From the NCBI GenBank assembly GCA_035289805.1, contig DATDWC010000041.1:1-14195 (forward strand): a stretch of DNA of 14,195 nt, in the 5' to 3' direction. The position numbers and the translations under genes were made by a program. Below are positions 6,280 to 14,195 of the stretch, piece by piece (the stretch's first letter is position 1; every line of letters begins with the position of its first letter). Origin of the DNA: DATDWC01 sp035289805 (lineage in GTDB: Bacteria > Patescibacteriota > Gracilibacteria > Peribacterales > Peribacteraceae). The notes under the pieces were generated by a model that did not search any database, had not been told where the DNA came from, and saw nothing but the letters and a program-made list of their open reading frames with translations.

Positions 6280-9200
6280 ATGCCCTTGCCCCTGCCCCGA
6301 TCACCACGGGAAGTAGCGCACTCTGCGCGGAGCTTCGTCGCTCTGTGCAGAGGGCATTGTGCCTGCAGAAGCGAGGGGGCACAGGTCTGCTTTGGGGGAT
6401 GCCAGGGAACTCTGAATCTGCGCATTCGAATTCCGGAAGGTGTCCGCAGGCGCTGTAGCCTGCAACGCGAGGATTTATGGATTCCGATTCCGCTCACCCA
6501 AATCAAGCGAAAGATCAACGCACTTATCGCAACGATTGTTCTCCTCACAAACATCCTGCCATCGGGAGATGCACTGCTGCAGATTGCGAGAGCGCAAGAA
6601 GCAGATTCTGGAGAAGCAGAGCTAACTGAGGTACAGCCCATGGATCGATTTGCGGGCACAGTGTTCGAAGATCGAAACCAGAATGGGATTCAGGATGAAG
6701 ATGAACCAGGGCTCTCCGGCGTGACCATGGAGCTCACGCAGGGGGAAGAACGTTTAGCAGAAGTGAAAACAGGTGAAGATGGATCCTACGAGTTCATCAA
6801 TCACTCACTCGAGGGGAGCCCATTCGGAGATGAAAAGAGCACAAATGATATTGTCATTCTGGACCTCGATAACGATCAAGATGATGATGTGATTTTGGGG
6901 AACGGAAATGCAGAGGCAAACACCATCCACTGGAACGATGCGGGAAAGCTCATTCCTGGAGGGAATATCCTGAACAAATCAGCCACGGGATCGTACGCCT
7001 CCACCACAAAGATTTTCCTGCACGATACAACCGGGAATGGGCGATTCCCCGATGCGATTGTTGGGAACCTGGAAGGGAACGAACTCTACTTCAACGAAGG
7101 CAATGGCACATTCCGGTACGTGGGACATGCGTTCAATCCGGAGCAGGATAGGGGGAGCGAAGCCACAGGCAGTGGCACTTCGATCGAAGTAGATCAGATG
7201 AGACGGACGACACAGGCCATTGTCGCAATCGATGTCGATCACGATGGCCGTAAGGACATCATCACAGGAAACGGCGCAAAGAGTTCGCCGGAACCAAACA
7301 ATCTCTACCTCGCAAACGCAGATGGCTCATTCACCTATGCCGGAGAATACTTCAACCGCACATCGTACAGAATTTCCGACGAAACTTCGGAGGAAACAGA
7401 AACACATTCCCCTGCTGCAACATTTGCTCTCGAAGCAATCGATCTCGATAGCGATGGTGATGATGATCTCCTGATCGGTAACGAAAATGAAAACGAACTC
7501 TACGTGAACGACGAAACGGGACTCCGATTTGCAGGTACTCTGGGAGGAGAGTCGGAAGTGAAATCGGCCACGAAAGCCTGGGGGTTCCTGGATATCGATA
7601 ACGATACCGACCTCGATATCCTGGCAGTGAACGATGGCCCCAACATTCTCTACCGAAATAATTTCACCGAAGAGAGAGTGCTCGGAGAGGAGGGCAGCAT
7701 CACAGTGATCGGACCCAGGTTCAACGGGGAAGAAGATGATGTGGATACTCATGCATCCCATGCCGTGAGTATCTTCGATCTCAATGGCGATGATCTGCCC
7801 GATGTGCTCCTTGGGAATGTGAGTGGCAGCAACGAGCTCTACATCAATCGCGGCGTGAACACGGTGGAGGGAGAGAAAACCGGAACAGGAGCGAGTACCA
7901 CAGGATCAGGTGCAACAACCACCGAGAGTCCGGAATACGCCTTTGACCTGTACCCTGTGGGAAGTGAATTGAGCGAAACGAAGGACGTCGAACACATGGA
8001 TATTGATCGCGATGGAGATCCGGATATCGTCATTGGCACAAGCGATGACTCAGCGAATCTCCTCTACCGAAACCGGATTGGAGCAGTACAGGTCAGCGTC
8101 TCAGGAGCAACGCTCCCCGGAGGATACATCGCAGGAGGAAACAAAATCTCGATCGATGCGACACTCGCACCTGGCATCGATGAGGATGATCTCTCGTTTG
8201 GTTTCGTTCCCACCGCACTCAACGGCACCGCCGAAATCCGAGGCAAGATATTCATCGATAGCGATCTGGATGCAAAGGACCCTGGAATAGAGCGGGGGCT
8301 TGCAAGCACTACTCTCGTGATCGAAGGAAAAACAGCATTCGGTTCGGACTACAGCGTAAGTGCAATCACTGATGTGAATGGAGAGTACGCGTTCAAAGAT
8401 GTTCCGCTCTCCGCAATGCCAGAGGGTGGGAGTGGAAGTATCACAGGGGAGAAGAACTCCTACACTCTCTCGCTTGCGCTCGATGCGCTACCCACAACGT
8501 ATCTCCCTGTCACAGCAACAACGATGACACTCGTCCTCGCGGAGAAGGATGCTGTCGTACAGGCAGAGTCATTCGGCATTCAGGATCTTGCACAATCTCC
8601 CGGCCTCGGGGAAATCCGTGGACGCGTTTTGCGACCCTCCCTATATCGCAAAATGGATCCGGAAGGGGTTGCAGGAATCCGCGTGCGAATCACGGGGAGC
8701 ATCGCACCACTCGCAGGGATGACGGAGCCACGCCCCTACGCGCAGGAAGTCGTATCCGCAGAGGATGGCTCCTTCGTATTTGTTGCTCCGGTTTCGTTTA
8801 ACCAGGGAACCCGCGATGGAGGCATGCCTGGTGAGGGGTACCGCCTCTCGATTGATGAGGCATCACTTCCCGATGGATACACGGTGGAAACTCCTCCGGA
8901 GAATATTGTCATCCACCAACGTGACGAGGTTATCCGTGATCTCGAATTACACCTCTCCGAAAACACCGCCACACTCACGCTGATCGTACAGCAAACAGGA
9001 GCAGATGGTGTTCTGGATGAGACACGACCAATCGGAGGAGTACTTCTTTCGCTGCATCAAGAAAATACACTTCTTACAGAGACGCGAACGGATCCAAGCG
9101 GTCACGTGGCATTTGCGCTGCGTCCTGGAGTGTACTCGGTGACACTTGCACAAGCATCACTCCCCGTGGGGTACACGCTCGCTGTGAGCGACACAGCTAT

Positions 9201-12200
9201 TGTAGAAATAACTGGGAAGGACGCAGATACATCGATGAGCTTCCCCGTCGAATGGTCACATGACTGTGCTGGCGCACTCTGCATTGGAGGAGCAGCATGG
9301 CACGATGCGGATAGCGATGGAAAGAGAGAAGTTGGCGAGAGAGGAATTCCCGATCTCCCGCTCCTCCTCACCGGAACGAGAGTTGATGGAACAAACGAAG
9401 AACTTCTACGAGGGACAACGGATGCTTCCGGTGATTACCTCCTGGGGCTCTCGCTCTTTACGCCATATACAGATGCCTTCCCTGGCATTGCAACATTGAC
9501 AAATGCCTCCACTCTCGCCGCAATCGATATCGAGGGCGATGGAGATCGGGATTTGATCATTGGAAAGTACGGCAATCGGAACGAGCTCTTCCTGAACGAT
9601 GGCAAGGGCATGTTCACCTCGGGCGGCGAGCGTTTTAACGAGGGATTCCTCGGGAACGCTGCCAAGTTCACAAGCGCAATCACCGTCACCGATTTGAATG
9701 GCGATGGCAAAGAGGATGTCCTGATTGGTAATAGAGGACAGATCAATGAGCGCTACATCAATAATGGCGACGGAACATTCACCTTCATGGAAGAGTTTGG
9801 AGCGAACGAGGGAGAAGATCGCACATATCAGACTGCCGGATTCCTCCTCGGGAATTTTGTGGGTGGGTCTGCGGAAGATGTACTCGTTTTGAACACACTC
9901 AAATCTCAAAATGAGCTCTACGAGAATACGGGCAATGCGCTCCGGTATGTCGGACAATTCTTCAATGGCGCAAACTCCGCGGCCGGGCGGTCCACAGTCG
10001 CAGGTTCGACGATCGATTCCGATGGAGACAAAGAATTCGATCACATCTTCCTCGGGAACGATCTCAACGAACCAAACGAACTCTATGAGCTCGATAAGGT
10101 AACGCAGGAGATCCGCTTTGTGGGGAATATGGGATTTGGATCCCTCACGAGCAAAAAAGATGCCTCCACCAAGGATGTCGTCGCATTCGATATGAACGGC
10201 GATGGCAGGGAGGATATCGCGGTTGCGCACGGTGCTACAGGAGATAGTCGCGATGGTGGTCGTACCGCTCCAAAACCAAGTGAATACTACTTAAACCAAG
10301 GGGATGGCATTTTCACATACCACAAGTTCCCCGGACACATGGAAGAAGATACAGAGAAGCTCCTCACCATGGATATGGATAGGGACGGTGATGAGGATCT
10401 CCTCTTTATCAATAAAAAGAGAGCGCTCCTGGAGCCGCAGAGCGCACTCCGGCGACTCGAGCGGAACGATGGGTTTGGCACCTTCACGGATCTTGGGGAT
10501 CCAATCCTCAATGCGGAGGATGTGGATCGCACGATTGCAGATGCCATCACCACTGATGTGAATGGCGATGGGACACTCGATCTCATCATTCTCTATGCAC
10601 CAGACGAAATTACAGAGGAAGATTCCGCATGCTGCAGTGTGTTCTTGGGGAGCGCGAATGATTACATGGCATTTGATATCACAGCGGAAATGTCACTGAT
10701 TCCTGCAGAACTCACAGAGACAACTCCCAGCTCCTACCACATTGATCCAGGTGTTGATGGCAATAAGATTGCACGGGATTTTGGCTTTGTCGCCTCTCCG
10801 TCACTCATTCAGGGCATCGCTTATTTGGATAAAAATGGTAACGGCTTACAAGAGGTGAACGAAACGGATCCGGTTAAAAACGCCACGGTGCTCCTCTCCG
10901 GCCAGAGTGTGTTTGGAGAAAAGGTAGAGCGCGAAACCGCCACAAGCGGAACGGGATACTTCGCTTTTGCGAATATTCCCCCAAGCAGGGATACAGCAGG
11001 CTACATCCTGCGCATGTTGGAGCAGGAGAACCTCACACCCACGACTCCCCTCTCTCGCACGATCGTGATCCTTGCCGGTGGAACACTGGAGGAACGGAGT
11101 TTCGGATTCAGTAAACCCGTGATCGTGGAAGGAAGCGTCACAGAGTTCCTCAATCTGCAAAGAACGTCCACAGGATCGCTCACCGGAAGCACGGTACCAC
11201 TCGCTGGCGTGATTCTGAAGCTGAGTGGCATCAACCCATTCGGGGATCCTATTGCAAGGGTAACGACAACAGGCACCGGGGGATCGTTCCAGTTTGCAGC
11301 ACTCCCCTTCCCTCGGGGGGCATACACCTTGGCTCTGGATGAGGAGACAGTACCCACGAATCTGATTGCACTCGATGAATCGACACGAACAATCGAAGTT
11401 GCTGCAGGTGGCGAAACGTTTAGAGAGTACTTCTACTTCGTCGCAGAGAGCAGCATCGAAGGCAGGGCGCGCATGATCATCGGTACAGGCTCAAGTGTGC
11501 CGGATCCCGGCGTGACACTGCGCCTCATCGGTAACACGGTTCTTGCGGAGACAGTGAACCGGACACTCACGACGGATACAATCTGGGGTACGTACGCGTT
11601 CATCTGGCTCGTTCCTGGTGATTACACACTCACCGTAGAAGAGAATTCTATCCCAACAGGCTTCATCGCCGTTCCCTCGGAGCTCAAGGTCACGATACTT
11701 TCCGGAGGAACAGTGATGAAGCAGGATATCAAACTGCTGCAAAGCGGGAGTGGGAGTGGAACTGCAGAAAATGAATCTCCGTCCGAAGAAGAGGAAGAGC
11801 CCGCGGAAGAAGAGATTCCAGAAGAAGAAATTATAGAGGAAGAGCTCCCGCAACCTGAGGTAGTGGAGGGTGAGCCCCCGACACTCGATACTGAGGAAGC
11901 AAGCATCCTTTTGGAACACATCACGGATACCGCGGCAGCAAATCGCGGGGAGGCACTCTTCCGACTGACAAATGCCACGGTTGAGGGAAAATTGGAAGGG
12001 GAAACTCTCACAACGAAAGAGGCACTCACGACAATGTTGAACGCCGGAACCACAGAGGAAGATGTTGAGGAATTCCTCATGCAGGAGATTGTGGAGGGAG
12101 CAGTGGCAACTGTTGTCGGTGATCGCACAGATCTTACGGAGGGCATAGCGGCCGACATGATTGCAGATACCGATACGGCAGATCGCATAAAGGAAGCAAT

Positions 12201-14195
12201 CGCACCTTTCGGCCTCACGTTCATGGTGAGCGATGACACAATGAGCGAAACCATTGGTGAAGCATTGAATGCGGAGAATGTGCAGGGAGATATCGCACAG
12301 TCCCTCGTCACAGATCCCCTCGTGCAGGCAACAGTCGAAACCATCATCACCGGGGACTCGAAGGAGGCCATTGTGGAAGCAATCGTTGATAAGCTCGTGA
12401 CTGAGGAGCAGGCATTCACACAGGAAACCGTAGCGGGAGCAGCGCGAGAAGCCATGCAGGAAGATCCTAAGACCCTCTCGACACTCACAACATTCGTAGA
12501 GGAGAAGCTACAAACGGAGGAGGTACAGAATCTGGTGCTCCAGAATGTGGAGGCAGGAAGAGAGGAAGGAGGAGAAGCCACGCCGATCCTCGAAGAGCAG
12601 AAGGAGGATCACACGATCGAAATTGCTCCAGGAATTATGATTTCGCTTAAAAATCATGCGGGCACTCAGATACCGATCGATCCAGCGCAGTTCACGTTCT
12701 CCGCAGGATCGGTGATTCTGGTGCTCTCGCCTGTTCGGCGATTTACTCCCGGGCTCTACACACTCACTCTCCGCATCACAAACCCGATCACGGGGGAAAC
12801 AGAGACCTTTGATCAGGATTTCACCTGGGGCGTGCTCGCGATGAACCCGGATAAAGATCGCTACAGACAGGGTGAAACAGCTGACATGCACTTTGGTGTG
12901 CTTGATGATGAGGGCGAAATCGTCTGCGATGCCTCGCTCAGTTTGATCGTGGATGCGCCGGATGGATCACGGCACACGCTCTCGAGCGGGAACGGCCTGA
13001 TTGAAACCACAGGAACGTGCGGCGTCAAACAAGCGGGATTCATCAAACCGGATTACAAAGCCACGTACTTCTTCACCGAGGGCGCGGGAACGTACACCTT
13101 CCATCTCACTGCAGAAACGGCAAATGGAGTAAGGGAGATGACGCAGGAAGTGGAGGTAGGAGAGGTTCCCTCCATCTCCGCCATTATTCGCCGCCAGGCT
13201 GCTACGCGATTATGGCCCTTTGCGCCGAGCGCGATGACGATTGAAGTGGAATTCCTGAATGACTTCACAGGAACAATCACCGATACCATTCCTGACGGGT
13301 TCACTGTTTCAGACCTACAACCTACAAGCTACCAGCTACAAGCTGTCACCGATGAACAAGGATCGGCAACCACCATCACATGGGAAAATTCATGGAAGAG
13401 CGGCGAAACCGCAACATTCTCCTATATCTACGATGCACCGGATATCTCGCCGGAATTCTATTTGATCGGACCGTTGCAATTAAAGGAATCATCGCCCGTG
13501 TCCATGCTTCCCATCCCGCTTGCTCAAGTAGTGAACAATAAACGCGAGCAAAATGGCATTCGCGAGGAGCGCTCCGATAATCTGGCCTTGAGTGATGAAG
13601 TGGTCGAGATTCATGATGGTCTTTCCAAAAGCGTTTCAGCTTTCACAGCAAAGAATAAAAACATACTAGCAAGTGCTGTATTGAACGTCAAAGAAATACT
13701 ATTGAATACTGTCAGTGATCTCACAGAAGCTGCAAGCCAGACAACGAACAAGTCTGTGGAGACCGCAGATAGTATCCGCAGCCAGGGTGGCGTGAAAAGC
13801 ACATCCAAAAATGACAGTGAAACCCTCATCGGTGTCCGATCGTACACCTCCAAACTCTGGAAGTCAATAGCAGAGTTCTTCCTCCCCCACTCCGCCTTCG
13901 CACAAATATCTCCCGAGCCAGAAACTAGAAACCAGAAACTAGAAACCTGGTACGAAGCCCGCGCCTGGATGATCGCCAACGACGCCGGCGGCATCGTTCG
14001 CGTATGGGATGCCGGCGGAGCCGATACCAACTGGAGCACCGCCGCAAACTGGAGCGGGGATACCGTGCCAGATGGCGGCTCAATCGCCGTGTTCGATGGC
14101 ACAGGGAAAAACAGTCCAACCGTGGACGCTTCATTCGGCGGACATGTCGGGGGCGTCAAAATGGGCGCGGCGTTCACGGGAACAATCACTCTCGC
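6280..14195 (+). CDS. Giant secreted surface protein with SdrD/CnaB domains and two VCBS propellers, 3' end cut off
   Basis: A single stop-free frame reaches the right edge: 2638 codons from the ATG at 6280, the only in-frame ATG before the signal sequence. KRK (76-78) plus a hydrophobic stretch (79-95) and ARA|Q (cleavage near 105) make a signal peptide, preceded by an odd Arg/Cys-rich extension. Then come: CnaB/SdrD domain 1 (starts near 124, AGTVFEDRNQNGIQDEDEPG), split by propeller 1 (about 187-600); domains 2-4 (about 652-995); domain 5, split by propeller 2 (about 1071-1461); domains 6-8 (about 1509-1823); an acidic Glu/Pro linker (about 1824-1867); a helical Ala/Thr/Glu-rich region (about 1868-2112); Ig-like domains (about 2113-2403); a helical insert; then EARAWMIAND and a TNWSTAANWSGDTVP repeat start. 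Probably an adhesin or surface-layer-associated protein exported by Sec; the ligand is unknown. Confidence 0.93.
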   Translation, partial: MPLPLPRSPREVAHSARSFVALCRGHCACRSEGAQVCFGGCQGTLNLRIRIPEGVRRRCSLQREDLWIPIPLTQIKRKINALIATIVLLTNILPSGDALLQIARAQEADSGEAELTEVQPMDRFAGTVFEDRNQNGIQDEDEPGLSGVTMELTQGEERLAEVKTGEDGSYEFINHSLEGSPFGDEKSTNDIVILDLDNDQDDDVILGNGNAEANTIHWNDAGKLIPGGNILNKSATGSYASTTKIFLHDTTGNGRFPDAIVGNLEGNELYFNEGNGTFRYVGHAFNPEQDRGSEATGSGTSIEVDQMRRTTQAIVAIDVDHDGRKDIITGNGAKSSPEPNNLYLANADGSFTYAGEYFNRTSYRISDETSEETETHSPAATFALEAIDLDSDGDDDLLIGNENENELYVNDETGLRFAGTLGGESEVKSATKAWGFLDIDNDTDLDILAVNDGPNILYRNNFTEERVLGEEGSITVIGPRFNGEEDDVDTHASHAVSIFDLNGDDLPDVLLGNVSGSNELYINRGVNTVEGEKTGTGASTTGSGATTTESPEYAFDLYPVGSELSETKDVEHMDIDRDGDPDIVIGTSDDSANLLYRNRIGAVQVSVSGATLPGGYIAGGNKISIDATLAPGIDEDDLSFGFVPTALNGTAEIRGKIFIDSDLDAKDPGIERGLASTTLVIEGKTAFGSDYSVSAITDVNGEYAFKDVPLSAMPEGGSGSITGEKNSYTLSLALDALPTTYLPVTATTMTLVLAEKDAVVQAESFGIQDLAQSPGLGEIRGRVLRPSLYRKMDPEGVAGIRVRITGSIAPLAGMTEPRPYAQEVVSAEDGSFVFVAPVSFNQGTRDGGMPGEGYRLSIDEASLPDGYTVETPPENIVIHQRDEVIRDLELHLSENTATLTLIVQQTGADGVLDETRPIGGVLLSLHQENTLLTETRTDPSGHVAFALRPGVYSVTLAQASLPVGYTLAVSDTAIVEITGKDADTSMSFPVEWSHDCAGALCIGGAAWHDADSDGKREVGERGIPDLPLLLTGTRVDGTNEELLRGTTDASGDYLLGLSLFTPYTDAFPGIATLTNASTLAAIDIEGDGDRDLIIGKYGNRNELFLNDGKGMFTSGGERFNEGFLGNAAKFTSAITVTDLNGDGKEDVLIGNRGQINERYINNGDGTFTFMEEFGANEGEDRTYQTAGFLLGNFVGGSAEDVLVLNTLKSQNELYENTGNALRYVGQFFNGANSAAGRSTVAGSTIDSDGDKEFDHIFLGNDLNEPNELYELDKVTQEIRFVGNMGFGSLTSKKDASTKDVVAFDMNGDGREDIAVAHGATGDSRDGGRTAPKPSEYYLNQGDGIFTYHKFPGHMEEDTEKLLTMDMDRDGDEDLLFINKKRALLEPQSALRRLERNDGFGTFTDLGDPILNAEDVDRTIADAITTDVNGDGTLDLIILYAPDEITEEDSACCSVFLGSANDYMAFDITAEMSLIPAELTETTPSSYHIDPGVDGNKIARDFGFVASPSLIQGIAYLDKNGNGLQEVNETDPVKNATVLLSGQSVFGEKVERETATSGTGYFAFANIPPSRDTAGYILRMLEQENLTPTTPLSRTIVILAGGTLEERSFGFSKPVIVEGSVTEFLNLQRTSTGSLTGSTVPLAGVILKLSGINPFGDPIARVTTTGTGGSFQFAALPFPRGAYTLALDEETVPTNLIALDESTRTIEVAAGGETFREYFYFVAESSIEGRARMIIGTGSSVPDPGVTLRLIGNTVLAETVNRTLTTDTIWGTYAFIWLVPGDYTLTVEENSIPTGFIAVPSELKVTILSGGTVMKQDIKLLQSGSGSGTAENESPSEEEEEPAEEEIPEEEIIEEELPQPEVVEGEPPTLDTEEASILLEHITDTAAANRGEALFRLTNATVEGKLEGETLTTKEALTTMLNAGTTEEDVEEFLMQEIVEGAVATVVGDRTDLTEGIAADMIADTDTADRIKEAIAPFGLTFMVSDDTMSETIGEALNAENVQGDIAQSLVTDPLVQATVETIITGDSKEAIVEAIVDKLVTEEQAFTQETVAGAAREAMQEDPKTLSTLTTFVEEKLQTEEVQNLVLQNVEAGREEGGEATPILEEQKEDHTIEIAPGIMISLKNHAGTQIPIDPAQFTFSAGSVILVLSPVRRFTPGLYTLTLRITNPITGETETFDQDFTWGVLAMNPDKDRYRQGETADMHFGVLDDEGEIVCDASLSLIVDAPDGSRHTLSSGNGLIETTGTCGVKQAGFIKPDYKATYFFTEGAGTYTFHLTAETANGVREMTQEVEVGEVPSISAIIRRQAATRLWPFAPSAMTIEVEFLNDFTGTITDTIPDGFTVSDLQPTSYQLQAVTDEQGSATTITWENSWKSGETATFSYIYDAPDISPEFYLIGPLQLKESSPVSMLPIPLAQVVNNKREQNGIREERSDNLALSDEVVEIHDGLSKSVSAFTAKNKNILASAVLNVKEILLNTVSDLTEAASQTTNKSVETADSIRSQGGVKSTSKNDSETLIGVRSYTSKLWKSIAEFFLPHSAFAQISPEPETRNQKLETWYEARAWMIANDAGGIVRVWDAGGADTNWSTAANWSGDTVPDGGSIAVFDGTGKNSPTVDASFGGHVGGVKMGAAFTGTITL
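6321..6352 (+). other. Strong RNA hairpin in the 5' part of the giant gene
   Basis: 6321-6333 pairs with 6340-6352 over a TTCGTC loop: 13 pairs with two G-U wobbles. A competing pairing joins AATGCCCT (6279-6286, containing the candidate start codon) to AGGGCATT (6351-6358). A further perfect hairpin, GCAGGC/GCCTGC, lies at 6448-6465. Confidence 0.6.
6838..8079 (+). repeat. Seven-repeat FG-GAP/VCBS propeller 1 (protein-level repeat)
   Basis: Seven calcium-loop repeats can be counted: LDLDNDQDDDVILG (near 6859), HDTTGNGRFPDAIVG (7021), IDVDHDGRKDIITG (7228), IDLDSDGDDDLLIG (7438), LDIDNDTDLDILAV (7588), FDLNGDDLPDVLLG (7774) and MDIDRDGDPDIVIG (7996). Most are followed by an NELYxN-type strand. 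Seven repeats fit one closed beta-propeller. A Thr/Gly/Ser-rich loop (7861-7923) separates repeats 6 and 7. Confidence 0.85.
9490..10662 (+). repeat. Seven-repeat FG-GAP/VCBS propeller 2 (protein-level repeat)
   Basis: The repeats are IDIEGDGDRDLIIG (near 9526), VTDLNGDGKEDVLIG (9688), a degenerate FLLGNFVGGSAEDVLVL (9841), TIDSDGDKEFDHIFLG (10009), FDMNGDGREDIAVA (10189), MDMDRDGDEDLLFI (10372) and TDVNGDGTLDLIIL (10552). Again seven, one with a lost calcium loop. The last blade contains an unusual Cys-Cys pair (10630-10635). Confidence 0.82.
11881..12615 (+). other. Alpha-helical Ala/Thr/Glu-rich segment of the giant protein
   Basis: About 245 residues with no proline-rich or beta pattern, in contrast to the beta domains on both sides. 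It is made of short amphipathic helices such as KEAIVEAIVDKLV and QETVAGAAREAM. It follows the Glu/Pro linker. I do not recognise a family; it could be a stalk, spacer or helical-repeat domain. Confidence 0.55.
13310..13345. repeat. Simple repeat of CTACAAGCTAC type inside the giant gene
   Basis: Overlapping variants of 'CTACAAGCTAC' and 'CAGCTACAAGCT' are read in frame as SDLQPTSYQLQAV. It resembles the dispersed 'SYKLQATSYKLQA' simple repeats of many environmental genomes (from memory). It lies between the FTVS strand and the TITW strand of an Ig-like domain. Confidence 0.6.
13915..13949. repeat. Simple repeat of CCAGAAACTAGAAA type inside the giant gene
   Basis: CCAGAAACTAGAAA occurs at 13919-13932 and again at 13933-13946, in tandem, read in frame as PETRNQKLETW. 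It is of the same dispersed kind ('FWFLVSGF' on the other strand). It marks the right border of a helical insert, just before the conserved EARAWMIAND motif. Confidence 0.7.

Noticed and set aside
6380..6470. Resemblance to cobalamin riboswitch or SRP RNA words (CCGGAAGG, CCGCA...CTGTA)
   Set aside because: Only short words match; the conserved box spacing and the required partner elements are missing.
6060..6659. 199-codon minus-strand frame over the spacer and the start of the giant gene
   Set aside because: It runs through the spacer, antisense to the signal-peptide region; its composition is low-information (Arg/Ser/Cys) and no motif is seen.
9406..10230. 274-codon minus-strand frame
   Set aside because: It is antisense to the second propeller, whose D-x-D-x-D-G repeats are plainly the coding sense.
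11622..12581. 319-codon minus-strand frame
   Set aside because: It is a Ser/Val-rich mirror of the giant gene's codons; the plus frame has clear domains through the same stretch.
1..14195. Recoded TGA (glycine) as in Gracilibacteria/SR1
   Set aside because: ftsH and the four-helix protein end in TGA at sensible lengths, and no conserved gene is interrupted by in-frame TGA.
6640..14195. DNA-level tandem repeats or CRISPR in the propeller regions
   Set aside because: The repetition is at protein level with varied codons and spacing of about 150-220 bases; there are no identical direct repeats with spacers.

Overview
The window looks like a chromosomal segment of a Candidate Phyla Radiation (Patescibacteria) genome; Peregrinibacteria or Parcubacteria are my best guesses, from protein style only. 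The evidence is short intergenic gaps, a Trm11-type RNA methyltransferase, a small four-helix membrane protein of a kind common in these genomes, and a giant surface protein with the 'FTWGVLAMNPDKDRY...ISPEFYLIGPL...EARAWMIAND' module I associate with them. TGA is an ordinary stop codon (ftsH ends in TGA), so this is not an SR1/Gracilibacteria UGA-glycine code.

Minus strand, 1-4642. Reading in the direction of transcription, there is a membrane-anchored protein with a degenerate Ada-type domain (4642-4178), ftsH (4030-2186), a family 4 uracil-DNA glycosylase overlapping ftsH by ATGA (2189-1584), a four-helix membrane protein (1518-1123), an RsuA/RluB pseudouridine synthase (1086-364), and the 5' part of a holin-family-4 membrane protein that runs off the left edge (314-1). 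The Ada-like gene and ftsH each carry an extended -10 promoter 8-9 bases before ATG, which suggests leaderless mRNAs. Palindromic GTAGGGGC...GCCCCTAC elements sit behind two of the genes and supply their TAG stop codons.

Plus strand, 4718-5980: a Trm11/THUMP-type SAM-dependent RNA methyltransferase, divergent from the Ada-like gene.

Plus strand, 5981-14195: an AT-rich spacer with hairpins and a -10 box, a strongly foldable stretch (6232-6465), then one uninterrupted reading frame open to the right edge (6280 or later to 14195, over 2500 codons). It encodes a secreted surface protein: signal sequence, a string of about eight SdrD/CnaB-type beta-sandwich domains, two seven-bladed FG-GAP/VCBS calcium-binding propellers, an acidic linker, an alpha-helical segment, Ig-like domains, and the start of a NWS...VP-type beta repeat region. 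Both propellers appear to be inserted at the same place inside a CnaB-type domain, which is the most striking observation here.

A second theme is small, simple or palindromic repeats at gene ends, between genes, and in frame inside genes: the UDG enzyme carries one next to its active-site motif and the giant protein carries two. I see no tRNA, rRNA, CRISPR array, transposase or defence system.
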